Assembly (NCBI RefSeq): GCF_024495425.1
Contig: NZ_JANHJR010000002.1
Location: forward strand, 1-64,000
DNA: 64,000 bases
Reading direction: 5' to 3'
DNA from: Haloarchaeobius litoreus
GTDB lineage: Archaea > Halobacteriota > Halobacteria > Halobacteriales > Natrialbaceae
The notes beneath the pieces were generated by a model that was not told the origin of the DNA, ran no database searches, and was given only the letters and a program-made list of their open reading frames with translations. The translations under genes were made by a program, and so were the position numbers. This document shows positions 25,135 to 33,634 of this stretch, piece after piece (position 1 is the stretch's first letter; every line of letters starts with the position of its first letter).

Positions 25135-25137
25135 CGC

Positions 25138-25821
25138 TCAGGCGTCACCCCGTTCGTCCGCATACACTGCGGTTCGGACATCGGTCAATCTATCACTCCG
25201 TTCCAGTACGATTCCTTCGTCGAATATCTCCCGCAACTCCCCGCCGTGTGATGTGGCCGATTCTGTCGTCTCGACGAGCACTTCGAACTGGTACCGGTCT
25301 CCATCGAACCGTCGTTCTTCGAGATCTCTGGCAGTTCGTGACCCGATTCGGCGGCCGTACGTTCCGTCGCCCTCCACGATGAGCAAGAGGTCGATATCGC
25401 TCCCCCGGTCTGCAGTTCCGCGGGCGACGCTTCCGAAGAGGACGACGCCGACGACCTCGTCTACCGCTTCGGAGTGACCGACCCGGTTCGTGAGTTCTTC
25501 GAGGAACTCGTGGATCGGAGCTCGGAACTCTTCCTGTGGAACCGCGAAGATGGGGTCGGAACGCTCGATATGGTTCTGGTCGATCGCGATTCGAGCCGGT
25601 TTCCCATCGCTGATATCGAGGACGCCGAGCTGTTCGAGCAGCGCAATCGAGCGTGAGACCGTCGAGATATCGGAGCCTGTCCTGGCGGCTAACTCCTGCT
25701 GCGTGTACGCTTCGAATGGCTCGTTCACCAGATGATGGAGGATGTCTTGCATCGCCTGGTACCGGAAGACTCGCTCCTCCGGAAATGGAAAGTCCAACAG
25801 TACCGCCGTCTGTTCTTGCAT
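25138..25821 (-). CDS. MNT-type nucleotidyltransferase with HTH domain (putative antitoxin)
   Basis: A 227-residue protein. Residues about 25-80 form a winged HTH (YTQQELAARTGSDISTVSRS). Residues about 120-165 hold the minimal nucleotidyltransferase core LFGSVARGTADRGSDIDLLL, i.e. GSxARG followed by the metal-binding D-x-D. Paired with a HEPN gene it fits the MNT/HEPN toxin-antitoxin class, in which the MNT protein AMPylates and silences the toxin. The HTH suggests it also represses its own promoter, where two palindromes overlap the start. ATG 25821 was chosen; a TTG at 25830 is possible. GC is clearly lower than in the surroundings, suggesting transfer. Confidence 0.8.
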   Translation of the reverse strand: MQEQTAVLLDFPFPEERVFRYQAMQDILHHLVNEPFEAYTQQELAARTGSDISTVSRSIALLEQLGVLDISDGKPARIAIDQNHIERSDPIFAVPQEEFRAPIHEFLEELTNRVGHSEAVDEVVGVVLFGSVARGTADRGSDIDLLLIVEGDGTYGRRIGSRTARDLEERRFDGDRYQFEVLVETTESATSHGGELREIFDEGIVLERSDRLTDVRTAVYADERGDA

Positions 25822-25858
25822 ATACTGCAAACACTTGCATAATGTGCAAAAGTATTTG
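25816..25858 (-). promoter_or_regulatory. Tandem palindromic operators at the MNT/HEPN promoter
   Basis: Two inverted repeats of identical form, TTGCA-N5-TGCAA, are at 25816-25830 and 25835-25849, with centres 19 bases apart. The first overlaps the ATG (25821) and the second lies between it and a TATA-like AAATACTT at about 25850-25857. This is a textbook autorepression layout for a toxin-antitoxin operon whose antitoxin carries an HTH. Confidence 0.75.
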
Positions 25859-25939
25859 GGTTGGGATTTCGAACCTTCACGCCGCTACAGTTCGCTCGCC
25901 GACAGCCTTGACTGCCTGCCGTCCCAAGCGGTGTCCAGT

Positions 25940-26896
25940 ATGAGCAACTGGACTGCGGCGGACGTGCCGGACCAGTCGGGGCGGACGGTCGTCGTCACCG
26001 GGGCCAACAGCGGCCTCGGGCTGGAGGGGACGAGGCACTTCGCCGACGCCGGCGCGACGGTCGTGATGGCCTGTCGCAGCACGAGCAAGGGCGAGTCTGC
26101 CGCCGCCGCGGTGCGCCAGACCGTGCCCGACGCCGAGCTGGACGTGCGCGAGTGCGACCTCGCGGACCTCGACTCGGTGGCGTCGTTCGCCGCGGGCGTC
26201 GACGAGGAGTACGGCGCGGTCGACGTGCTCTGCAACAACGCCGGCGTGATGGCCATCCCGCGCTCCGAGACGACGGACGGCTTCGAGACGCAGTTCGGCG
26301 TCAACCACCTCGGGCACTTCGCGCTGACCGGCCACCTGCTCGGCGCGCTCCGGGCGAGCGACGGCGAGGCCCGCGTCGTCAGCCAGTCGAGCGGGCTCCA
26401 CGAGCGCGGCGAGATGGAGTTCGACGACCTCCACGGCGAACACGGGTACGACAGGTGGGACGCCTACGCCCAGTCGAAGCTCGCGAACCTGCTCTTCGCG
26501 TACGAACTCGACCGCCGGCTCGACGCCGCGGGCATCGACGACGTGACCAGCGTCGGCTGCCACCCCGGCTACTCGTCGACGAACCTCCAGTACCGCGGCC
26601 CGGAGGCCAGCGGCTCGTGGCTCCGCCTTGCCGTGATGCGCGTCGCCAACGCCGTCGTGGGTCAGTCGCCGAGCGTCGGGTCGCTGCCGATGGTGTACGC
26701 GGCGACCCACCCGGGTATCGGGGGCGGCGAGTACGTCGGGCCGGGCGGCTTCATGAACATGCGCGGCGCTCCCGAGGTGCAGGCGTCGAACGACCGCTCG
26801 CACGACGAGGCGAGCGCACAGCGGCTCTGGGAGGTCTCCGAGGAGCTGACCGGGGTCACGTACGCGTTCGCGGAGCAGGCCGTCGCGGAGGGCTGA
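25940..26896 (+). CDS. Short-chain dehydrogenase/reductase (retinol-dehydrogenase-like)
   Basis: A 318-residue SDR enzyme. VVVTGANSGLGLEGTRHF (about 18-35) is the NAD(P)-binding TGxxxGxG motif, CNNAGVM the NNAG strand, SQSSGL the catalytic Ser and YAQSKLAN the catalytic Tyr and Lys. The extended C-terminus and the DLHGEHGYDRWDAY insertion match the retinol-dehydrogenase/protochlorophyllide-reductase-like clade. Substrate unknown. The N-terminal MSNWTAADVP and its upstream 45 bases are duplicated at 24542-24616, on the far side of the MNT/HEPN pair. Confidence 0.88.
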   Translation: MSNWTAADVPDQSGRTVVVTGANSGLGLEGTRHFADAGATVVMACRSTSKGESAAAAVRQTVPDAELDVRECDLADLDSVASFAAGVDEEYGAVDVLCNNAGVMAIPRSETTDGFETQFGVNHLGHFALTGHLLGALRASDGEARVVSQSSGLHERGEMEFDDLHGEHGYDRWDAYAQSKLANLLFAYELDRRLDAAGIDDVTSVGCHPGYSSTNLQYRGPEASGSWLRLAVMRVANAVVGQSPSVGSLPMVYAATHPGIGGGEYVGPGGFMNMRGAPEVQASNDRSHDEASAQRLWEVSEELTGVTYAFAEQAVAEG

Positions 26897-26903
26897 GCGC
26901 CGG

Positions 26904-27143
26904 TCAGAGCAGCAGCGAGAGGATGGCGAGCACGAGGAACACCAGGACGAGTATCCGCGCGATCTCCATGGTCATCCCCGCGATGCCGCGGGCACCGAGA
27001 ACGGCGGCCACGATGGCGAGGATGAAAAAGAGGATCGCGAGTTCCAGTAGTCCGCCACCGAACTGCAGCGGGAGGCTCCCGAAGGTGCTACTCACAGCGG
27101 TCAAGTCGCCTAGAGACGGGAGCGCAGTCGTGAGTGGGTGCAT
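26904..27143 (-). CDS. DUF1328-like small membrane protein
   Basis: A 79-residue protein with two membrane helices ([20 protein letters not shown] and [19 protein letters not shown]) separated by [11 protein letters not shown], the pattern of the DUF1328 family of small membrane proteins. Function unknown. Convergent with the dehydrogenase gene (7 bases between the stops) and divergent from the HTH regulator at 27277. Confidence 0.8.
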   Translation of the reverse strand: MHPLTTALPSLGDLTAVSSTFGSLPLQFGGGLLELAILFFILAIVAAVLGARGIAGMTMEIARILVLVFLVLAILSLLL

Positions 27144-27259
27144 CAGAGGTGACAGATGTCTCCCGGGCCCTTCGTTATGAACGCCGTACGGGAGAACGGT
27201 TGGATTAACGCCAGAAAGCGACCGTCGGCGCGGCAACGCGGGCAACGTTGATTATCGTT

Positions 27260-27279
27260 CATACGAAACCCCTCGTATG
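27260..27279 (+). promoter_or_regulatory. Palindrome ending at the regulator start codon
   Basis: CATACGA-AACCCC-TCGTATG is a perfect 7-bp inverted repeat whose last three bases are the ATG of the HTH gene at 27277. A TATA-like TTGATTATC at about 27248-27256 precedes it. An operator in this position would block transcription start, suggesting autoregulation. Confidence 0.5.
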
Positions 27280-27951
27280 TACCGGGCCAAGCTCTACATC
27301 GACATCCAGACGGAGTGCGTGCTGAGCGAGGTCACGAACCGATGGAACACCTCCTTCACGGTCAAGCACGAGGAGGTCCTCGACGACGAACACATCGCGT
27401 TCGTCCTCGACGCGGGGGAGCGGGTGGACGAGTTCATGGCCGCGTTCGAGGCGTCGGACCAGGTGCCCGAGGTCGAGCGCGTCGACGACACCCACATCCA
27501 GCTCACGAAGCGGTCCTGCGGCGCGCTGCCCATCATCCGGAAGAACCACGGGATGATGCAGTGGTGGGACCGGGTCAGCGGCAGCCAGCGCACGTTCGAC
27601 ATCGTGGTGTTCCGCCGGGACGACCTGCGGAACATCGTCAGCGAGCTCCGCGAGATCGGCTCGGTGGAGCTCGCGCGCCTCACACCGTACCGGGCTCCCG
27701 AGGCGATGCTCTCGGACCGACAGGCGGAGGTCGTGGGGCTCGCCATCGAGGAGGGCTACTACGAGTGGCCGCGCGAGACCGACGCCGAGACGCTGGCGGC
27801 GGCCCTCGACATCACGCACTCGACGTTCCTCGAACACCTCCGCAAGGCCGAGTCCAGACTCCTGCGGAGCGCACTCGACGCCGGCGGCAGGCCCGGCGGC
27901 CCGCCGCCGGTCGAACGGGCTGCCGAGCCGGCCCAACCCGGGGTCAGGTAG
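27277..27951 (+). CDS. Bacterio-opsin-activator-type HTH regulator
   Basis: A 224-residue haloarchaeal transcription factor. The C-terminal region LSDRQAEVVGLAIEEGYYEW ... LDITHSTFLEHLRKAESRLL (about 140-200) is the HTH_10 (bacterio-opsin activator) domain. The N-terminal 130 residues form the usual alpha/beta sensory-like domain (MYRAKLYIDIQTECVLSEVT, and a conserved RKNHGMMQWWD segment). The last 25 residues are Gly/Pro-rich. It sits immediately before, and on the same strand as, the ABC/CoA-transferase operon, of which it is the best candidate regulator. Confidence 0.85.
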   Translation: MYRAKLYIDIQTECVLSEVTNRWNTSFTVKHEEVLDDEHIAFVLDAGERVDEFMAAFEASDQVPEVERVDDTHIQLTKRSCGALPIIRKNHGMMQWWDRVSGSQRTFDIVVFRRDDLRNIVSELREIGSVELARLTPYRAPEAMLSDRQAEVVGLAIEEGYYEWPRETDAETLAAALDITHSTFLEHLRKAESRLLRSALDAGGRPGGPPPVERAAEPAQPGVR

Positions 27952-27956
27952 CCGCC

Positions 27957-27968
27957 CCTATTTAAAGA
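27957..27968 (+). promoter_or_regulatory. TATA box of the ABC transporter operon
   Basis: CCTATTTAAAGA is a strong archaeal TATA element, preceded by a GC-rich stretch. It is about 55-60 bases before the ATG at 28022, so the mRNA should have a leader of about 30 bases. It starts a transcript likely to run through at least six genes to 34707. Confidence 0.65.
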
Positions 27969-28021
27969 GCCAACAAGTGAAGGGTGAACTGGCTCCCGCG
28001 CCCGATGTGGTATACAGTCAC

Positions 28022-29332
28022 ATGGCACGGGACCAATCGACCAGGCGGCAGCTGCTGACCGCGACCGGCGCAGCCACGACGGTCGCACTCGCGGGGTGCA
28101 TCGGCTCACTGACCGGCGGATCGGGCGGCGGCGGCTCGAACGAGATCAAGTACCTCTCGGACCGGGGTGACTCGCGGGAGATCATCGACCAGATCATCAC
28201 CGAGTTCGAGGACGAGTACGACTACACGGTCGACGTCACCTACACGTCGAAGGGGACCTCGACCGACGAGCAGCTCCAGCGGATGCGCGCGGCGGGGAAC
28301 CCACCGGACATCATCTTCGACACGTCCGCCGACGCCTACCGCTACCAGCGCGACGGCAAGGCGGCGCAGGTGAGCGACGTCGTGCAGGGGACGGGCCTGC
28401 CCGACCCGGTGAACGTCGACGGCGAGTCCTACTTCGTCCCGACGATGGTCGAGCCGCTGATGGGCTGGTACCGCAACGACCTCTACCCGGAGAACCCGAC
28501 GACGTGGGAGACCTGGCGGACAGAGGCCCAGCGCCTCACCGAGGAGGAGGACATCAACGGCTACGTCGTCCAGTCCGGCCAGACGAACAACGCGGACACG
28601 ATGGTCACACAGACGCTGTGGCAGAACGACGTGAACATCTACGACGGCCCGGCCGACGACATCCAGGTCACCATCGACGACGACGAGAACCGTCAGGCAG
28701 CCGTCGAGACCTACGAGTGGCTCCAGACGATGTCGCAGTACGCGCCGAACGGCTCGGGCTGGGAGTGGGGCGACGCCATCGCCGCGCTCCAGCAGGAGAA
28801 CGCCGCGGCCGCGATGAGCGTCGGCGGCCTGCCCATCCTCACCATCCAGGCGAACCGGCCCGACCTCGTCGAGAAGCTCTCGCCGACCGCGTTCCCCGTC
28901 CCCGACGGGAAGTCACAGGACAAGTGGTGGGCGTACATGGAGGGCCACGTCGTCTGGAACGACGGCGACGCCACGGAGGGCGCACGGCAGTTCGTGGACT
29001 TCTTCAGCAGCTCCTCGCGGTTCATGGACTTCATCCTCTCCGCGCCGCTGTTCCAGTTCCCGCCGACGCGGGAGGGGCTCGACAGCGAGGCGGTGCAGAA
29101 CAACGAGACCATCCAGCAACACCCCGAGGTGATGGACCTCGTCCGCGACAACTGGGACGCGTTCACGACGGTGCTGGCGACCGGCCGCGACGGCGCGCCG
29201 AACATCGTCGCCGCCGACGCCTACGGCCAGCAGCTGTTCGGCCAGTCCGCCGACCAGCTGCTCGTCGGCGGCCGTTCCCCCGAGGAGACCGTCGACTGGG
29301 TCGCGAGCGAACTGCGGGGGCTGCAGGGTTGA
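28022..29332 (+). CDS. ABC transporter substrate-binding lipoprotein (CUT1-like)
   Basis: A 436-residue Tat lipoprotein: RRQLL, then TATGAATTVALAGC (lipobox Cys about residue 24) and a Gly/Ser linker. The mature part resembles extracellular solute-binding protein family 1 (sugar/polyol type), with EIIDQIITEFEDEYDYTVDV early and YFVPTMVEPLMGWYRND in the middle. It should capture a ligand outside the cell and deliver it to the two permeases that follow. The ligand cannot be deduced; downstream CoA-transferase and DRE-TIM genes hint at an organic acid or a compound degraded to one. It is separated by 19 bases from the first permease gene. Confidence 0.88.
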   Translation: MARDQSTRRQLLTATGAATTVALAGCIGSLTGGSGGGGSNEIKYLSDRGDSREIIDQIITEFEDEYDYTVDVTYTSKGTSTDEQLQRMRAAGNPPDIIFDTSADAYRYQRDGKAAQVSDVVQGTGLPDPVNVDGESYFVPTMVEPLMGWYRNDLYPENPTTWETWRTEAQRLTEEEDINGYVVQSGQTNNADTMVTQTLWQNDVNIYDGPADDIQVTIDDDENRQAAVETYEWLQTMSQYAPNGSGWEWGDAIAALQQENAAAAMSVGGLPILTIQANRPDLVEKLSPTAFPVPDGKSQDKWWAYMEGHVVWNDGDATEGARQFVDFFSSSSRFMDFILSAPLFQFPPTREGLDSEAVQNNETIQQHPEVMDLVRDNWDAFTTVLATGRDGAPNIVAADAYGQQLFGQSADQLLVGGRSPEETVDWVASELRGLQG

Positions 29333-29351
29333 ACCCAGCCGTTCCGCTACA

Positions 29352-30260
29352 ATGAGCACGTCGACCCTCAGACGGCCCTTCGCCGACCTCGACGAGCGGC
29401 GGCTCCTGCTCTGGCTGACGTTCCTCCCGCTCGTCGTGTTCTTCACGCTGGTGTGGGCCATCCCCATCCTGTACGCGCTCGGGATGAGCCTGTTCGAGGA
29501 CCCGACGACCGCGCCGACGTTCGTCGGTCTCGGGAACTACGCCGCCATCCTGACCAGCGGTGACTTCGGGCTGTTCCTCTGGAACAGCGTGCTGTACGCG
29601 GTGTCGACGACCGTGTTCAGCCTCATCATCGGGCTGGCGCTCGCGCTCGTCGTCAACCAGGAGATCCGCGGCGGGAGCATCCTCCGGACGATGATGATCT
29701 TCCCGTACCTGCTGCCGACGCTCGTGGTCATCTTCATCTGGCAGTTCCTGTTCGACCCGAACATCGGCGTCATCAACCAGTGGCTCGTCGACTACGGCGT
29801 CGTCAGCGAGCCCATCGCCTTCTTCTCGACGGTCGAGTGGGCGATGCCCGCGGTCGCCATCACGAGCGTCTGGAAGTTCGGCTCGTTCGCGTTCTTCATC
29901 CTGCTCGCGAGACTGCAGGCCATCGACCCGAACCTCTACGAGCGCGCCCGCGTCGAGGGTGCCTCGCCCTGGCAGTCGTTCCGTGACATCACCGTCCCGC
30001 ACCTACGGGGGGCCATCCTCATCATCCTGCTCGTCAGGGGCATCTGGATGTTCAACAAATTCGACATCATCTACCTCTCGACCGGTGGTGGCCCGCTGGA
30101 CGCGACGACCACGCTCCCCATCCGGGTGTACGAGCTCGCGTTCAGCGAGGTGAACTTCGGTGCCGCGACCGCGCTCGCAGGCATCATGTTCTTCCTGCTC
30201 GCGGGGGTCGCCGTCGTCTACTTCAAGGTGTTCGAGCCGGAGAAGGAGGTGGCGCACTGA
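29352..30260 (+). CDS. ABC transporter permease (MalF/UgpA-like)
   Basis: A 302-residue permease with six predicted helices. The EAA loop that contacts the ATPase is RARVEGASPWQSFRDITVPH (about 200-219). The N-terminus with LLWLTFLPLVVFFTLVWAIP is typical of the first permease of CUT1 importers. Its stop codon shares bases with the next gene's start at 30260. It pairs with the second permease in the membrane. Confidence 0.9.
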   Translation: MSTSTLRRPFADLDERRLLLWLTFLPLVVFFTLVWAIPILYALGMSLFEDPTTAPTFVGLGNYAAILTSGDFGLFLWNSVLYAVSTTVFSLIIGLALALVVNQEIRGGSILRTMMIFPYLLPTLVVIFIWQFLFDPNIGVINQWLVDYGVVSEPIAFFSTVEWAMPAVAITSVWKFGSFAFFILLARLQAIDPNLYERARVEGASPWQSFRDITVPHLRGAILIILLVRGIWMFNKFDIIYLSTGGGPLDATTTLPIRVYELAFSEVNFGAATALAGIMFFLLAGVAVVYFKVFEPEKEVAH

Positions 30261-31135
30261 TGCTGGGGCTCGGCGAGGGCGAAGCCGGCTCCATCGTCCC
30301 GCAGCACCTCCAGCGGCGCATCAAGCGCGTCTCGGTCGTCGTCGTCGCACTCGCGGTCGCCATCTTCGTCACCATCCCGGTGTACGTGATGGTGGCCGTG
30401 GCGGTGCAGGACCCCACGAACGTCTTCGCGGGCGGCGACGTCCACCTGCTCATCGACTCGGTGACGCTCCGGAACTTCGAGGTGCTGTTCGAGGAGACCG
30501 CCACGGTCCGGTACTTCACCAACAGCCTCATCGTCACCATCAGCTCGACCATCCTGTCGACGTCGCTCGCGGTCGCGGCCGGCTACGGCCTCACCCGCTT
30601 CGACTTCACCGGGAAGACCGTGGCGGCACGCGCGGTGCTGTTCTCGTACATGTTCAGCCCCATCGTGCTCGCCATCCCGCTGTACGTCATCTTCTACACG
30701 CTCGGCCTGCTCGACAGCTACTTCGCGCTGACGCTCGGCCTGACCGCCATCTCCGCGCCCTTCACCATCTGGCTCATGTGGCAGTACTTCCAGACGGTGC
30801 CCATCGCGCTGGAGGAGTCGGCCTGGGTGCGCGGCGCGAGCCGCACCCGGACGGTCTGGGACGTGGTGCTCCCGGTCGCGCGGCCGGGCTACATCTCCGC
30901 GGCCATCTTCTCCTTTGCGGTCGCGTGGAACGACTTCACCATGTCCCGCGTCGTCATGAGCAGCGACGAGATGTACACCATCACGGTCGGGGCGAGCCTG
31001 TTCCTCGACCGCGTCACCATCGGCTGGGGCGAGACGATGGCCGTCTCGCTGCTCATCTGCATCCCGCCGTTCCTCATCGCCGTCTTCCTCCAGAACTACC
31101 TGCTACAGGGCTTCAACGTCGGAGGGCTCGAATAA
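30260..31135 (+). CDS. ABC transporter permease (MalG/UgpE-like)
   Basis: A 291-residue permease, six helices, with EAA loop EESAWVRGASRTRTVWDVVL (about 192-211) and the C-terminal FLQNYLLQGFNVGGLE common to MalG-type permeases. The ATG overlaps the preceding stop by one base, and its own stop overlaps the next start by one base, so the transporter genes are strictly coupled. Confidence 0.9.
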   Translation: MLGLGEGEAGSIVPQHLQRRIKRVSVVVVALAVAIFVTIPVYVMVAVAVQDPTNVFAGGDVHLLIDSVTLRNFEVLFEETATVRYFTNSLIVTISSTILSTSLAVAAGYGLTRFDFTGKTVAARAVLFSYMFSPIVLAIPLYVIFYTLGLLDSYFALTLGLTAISAPFTIWLMWQYFQTVPIALEESAWVRGASRTRTVWDVVLPVARPGYISAAIFSFAVAWNDFTMSRVVMSSDEMYTITVGASLFLDRVTIGWGETMAVSLLICIPPFLIAVFLQNYLLQGFNVGGLE

Positions 31136-32265
31136 TGGCACGTCCAATCCACTTCGATACGGTTCGCAAGGAGTACCGCACCGCCGGCGCGACCCACGTC
31201 GCCGTCGACGACCTCACGCTCTCCATCCCGGAGGGCTCGTTCACCACGCTCGTCGGCCCGTCCGGCTGTGGCAAGACGACCACGCTCCGGATGATCGCCG
31301 GGCTGGAGACGCCGACCTCGGGTCGCATCTCCTTCGGCGAGGAGGACGTGACCGACCAGTCGCCACAGGAGCGCAACTGCGCGATGGTGTTCCAGTCCAT
31401 CGCGCTCTACCCGCACATGTCCGTCCGGGACAACATCGGCTACGGGCTGAAGGTCCAGGGTGTGCCGAAGGCCGAACGCGACGAGCGCATCGACGAGGCC
31501 GCCGAGACGCTCCAGATCACCGAACAGCTGGAGAAGATGCCCGCGGAGCTGTCGGGCGGCCAGCAACAGCGCGTCGCGCTCGGCTCGGCGTTCGTGCAGG
31601 ACCCCGACGTACTGCTGCTCGACGAGCCGATGAGCGACCTCGACGCGAAGCTCAAGGCCGAGCTCCGGGTCGAGGTCCAGCGGCTCCACCAGGAGCTCGA
31701 CGCGACCGTCGTCTACGTCACCCACGACCAGACGGAGGCGATGACGATGAGCGACCAGGTCATCCTGCTGAACAACGGCCGGCTCGAGCAGTTCGCACCC
31801 CCCGGAGAGCTGTTCGACGACCCCGTCTCGGCGTACGTCGCCGAGTTCATCGGCACGCCGTCGACGAACCTCCTGCCCGCGACGGTCGAACGGGGCGGCG
31901 AGACGCTCGTCCTCTCGGGCGATGGCTTCGCGGTCGCCGCCCCCGAGGACCAGTTCGGCGACCGCGTCGGCGAGGCCGTCTCGGTGGGCATCCGCCCGCA
32001 GTACCTCTCGCCCGACGGCGGCACCTACGAGCTGCGCATCGTCGCCGAGGTCGTCGAACAGCTCGGGACCGAGTTCGTCGTCCACGGCCACACACCCGAC
32101 GGGACAGCCGTCGACGCCGTCTCCGACGCGTTCGGCGACGTCCAGCACGACGACGAACTCGTCGTCGGCTTCGAGCCCGGGGACCTGTTCGTCTTCGGGG
32201 CAGACGGGGGGACCATCTGTCACGGCGACGCGCTCCCGAGCGGGCCGCCCTCACAGCCCCAGTGA
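31135..32265 (+). CDS. ABC transporter ATP-binding protein (MalK/UgpC-like)
   Basis: A 376-residue ATPase. Walker A is GPSGCGKTT (about 42-50), the ABC signature LSGGQQQRVALG (about 138), Walker B VLLLDEPMSDLD and the switch His in YVTHDQTEA. The C-terminal 130 residues form the TOBE/OB regulatory domain of the CUT1 type. It energises import through the two upstream permeases. The signature following LSGGQQQRVAL has G instead of the usual A/G-R, giving LGSAFVQDPD. Confidence 0.92.
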   Translation: MARPIHFDTVRKEYRTAGATHVAVDDLTLSIPEGSFTTLVGPSGCGKTTTLRMIAGLETPTSGRISFGEEDVTDQSPQERNCAMVFQSIALYPHMSVRDNIGYGLKVQGVPKAERDERIDEAAETLQITEQLEKMPAELSGGQQQRVALGSAFVQDPDVLLLDEPMSDLDAKLKAELRVEVQRLHQELDATVVYVTHDQTEAMTMSDQVILLNNGRLEQFAPPGELFDDPVSAYVAEFIGTPSTNLLPATVERGGETLVLSGDGFAVAAPEDQFGDRVGEAVSVGIRPQYLSPDGGTYELRIVAEVVEQLGTEFVVHGHTPDGTAVDAVSDAFGDVQHDDELVVGFEPGDLFVFGADGGTICHGDALPSGPPSQPQ

Positions 32266-32305
32266 CACGACCAGCACAGTCCACCACAACCGCCTCACTA
32301 CCACG

Positions 32306-33634
32306 ATGACGAAAGACACCACTCCCCCTGCAGAGAGCGCGTCGGCCGACGAACGACCACCACGGAACGAGCGTCGCCACAGTACAGACCAGTGTCCTGA
32401 CAACCGCCTCCGCGCCGACGGCGGCCGCGTCGCCCCCGGCCTGCTGCCGGGCGGCGAGGGCCGTCCGCTGTCGGACGTGACGGTGCTCGAACTCGGGCAC
32501 ATCATCGCCGGGCCGTTCTGCTCGATGCTGCTGGCCGACCTCGGCGCGGAGGTCATCAAGGTCGAGTCGCCCGGCCGCGGCGACGCCGTCCGCGATTCGA
32601 GCCCCATCGGCAACAGCTCGTTCAACTACGTCAACCGGAACAAGCTCGGCGTCGCGCTCGACCTGAAATCCGAGGACGGCCGGGCCATCTTCTACGAGCT
32701 CGTCGAGGAGGCCGACGTGCTCGTCGAGAACTTCGCGGCCGGCACCGCGGACCGCCTCGGCGTCGGCTACGACGACTGCGCGGCGGTGAACGACGAGCTC
32801 GTCTACTGCTCCATCAAGGGGTTCAACCCGGGACCGTACGAGTCGTTCCCCGCGCTCGACCCCGTCGCGGAGGCGCTCTCGGGCGTGATGAGCGTGACGG
32901 GTCACCCCGGCCAGCCGCCGGTGCGCTCGGGCACCAGCCTCTCGGACATGGTCGCGTCGCTGTACGCCGCGGTGACCGTCCTCGGCGCGGTGCGCCAGCG
33001 CGACGCGACCGGCGAGGGCCAGCAGGTCACCGTCCCGCTGTTCGAGAGCACGGTCGCGCTGATGGGCTACTGGCTCGCCTACACCCAGGCGTACGACGAC
33101 GTGCCCGAGCCGATGGGCGCGAGCCACCCCGGCTGGGCCCCCTACGACGTGTTCCAGTCCGCCGACGACGAGTGGGTGTTCGTCGGGCCGTCCTCGGACC
33201 GTGCCTGGCGGCGGTTCTGCGATGCGCTCGACCTCGACCTGGCCGACGACGAGCGGTTCGTCGAGCTCGCCGACCGACTCGACAACCGCGCGGAGCTACA
33301 CGCCATCGTCGAGGCGACCTGCGCCGAGCTCCCGGCCGAGGAGATCGTCGCCCGGCTGCGGGAGGCGAGCGTCCCGGTCGCCCCGGTGAACGACACCCGC
33401 GACGTCTGTGCGGACCCGCACCTCCGCGAGACGGACGCGTTCGGCGAGGTCCGAGCGACCGAGGGCGACGGCGGCCGCATCGACACCCCCCGGTTCCCGG
33501 CGCGGGCGACAGGCTTCGACCGCGTCGAGTCGACCGACCCGCCCGAACTCGGCGAGGACACCGAACCGGTGCTCGAAGCGCTCGGCTACGACGGCGAGGC
33601 GGTCGAGCAACTCCGCGAGGAGGGCGTGATATGA
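32306..33634 (+). CDS. Family III CoA-transferase (CaiB/BaiF type)
   Basis: A 442-residue enzyme. After an extended charged N-terminus of about 45 residues, LSDVTVLELGHIIAGPFCSM opens the family III fold, and LGAEVIKVESPGRGDAVRD carries the typical VIKxE-P motif. The catalytic Asp should lie around GTSLSDMVASLYAA (about 215). The family moves CoA from one carboxylic acid thioester to another (formate, carnitine, citramalate, itaconate and others). The stop overlaps the next start by 4 bases (ATGA), so it works with the DRE-TIM enzyme that follows; the product of the transferase may be the substrate of the lyase or synthase. N-terminal start uncertain: ATG 32306 is used. Confidence 0.88.
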   Translation: MTKDTTPPAESASADERPPRNERRHSTDQCPDNRLRADGGRVAPGLLPGGEGRPLSDVTVLELGHIIAGPFCSMLLADLGAEVIKVESPGRGDAVRDSSPIGNSSFNYVNRNKLGVALDLKSEDGRAIFYELVEEADVLVENFAAGTADRLGVGYDDCAAVNDELVYCSIKGFNPGPYESFPALDPVAEALSGVMSVTGHPGQPPVRSGTSLSDMVASLYAAVTVLGAVRQRDATGEGQQVTVPLFESTVALMGYWLAYTQAYDDVPEPMGASHPGWAPYDVFQSADDEWVFVGPSSDRAWRRFCDALDLDLADDERFVELADRLDNRAELHAIVEATCAELPAEEIVARLREASVPVAPVNDTRDVCADPHLRETDAFGEVRATEGDGGRIDTPRFPARATGFDRVESTDPPELGEDTEPVLEALGYDGEAVEQLREEGVI

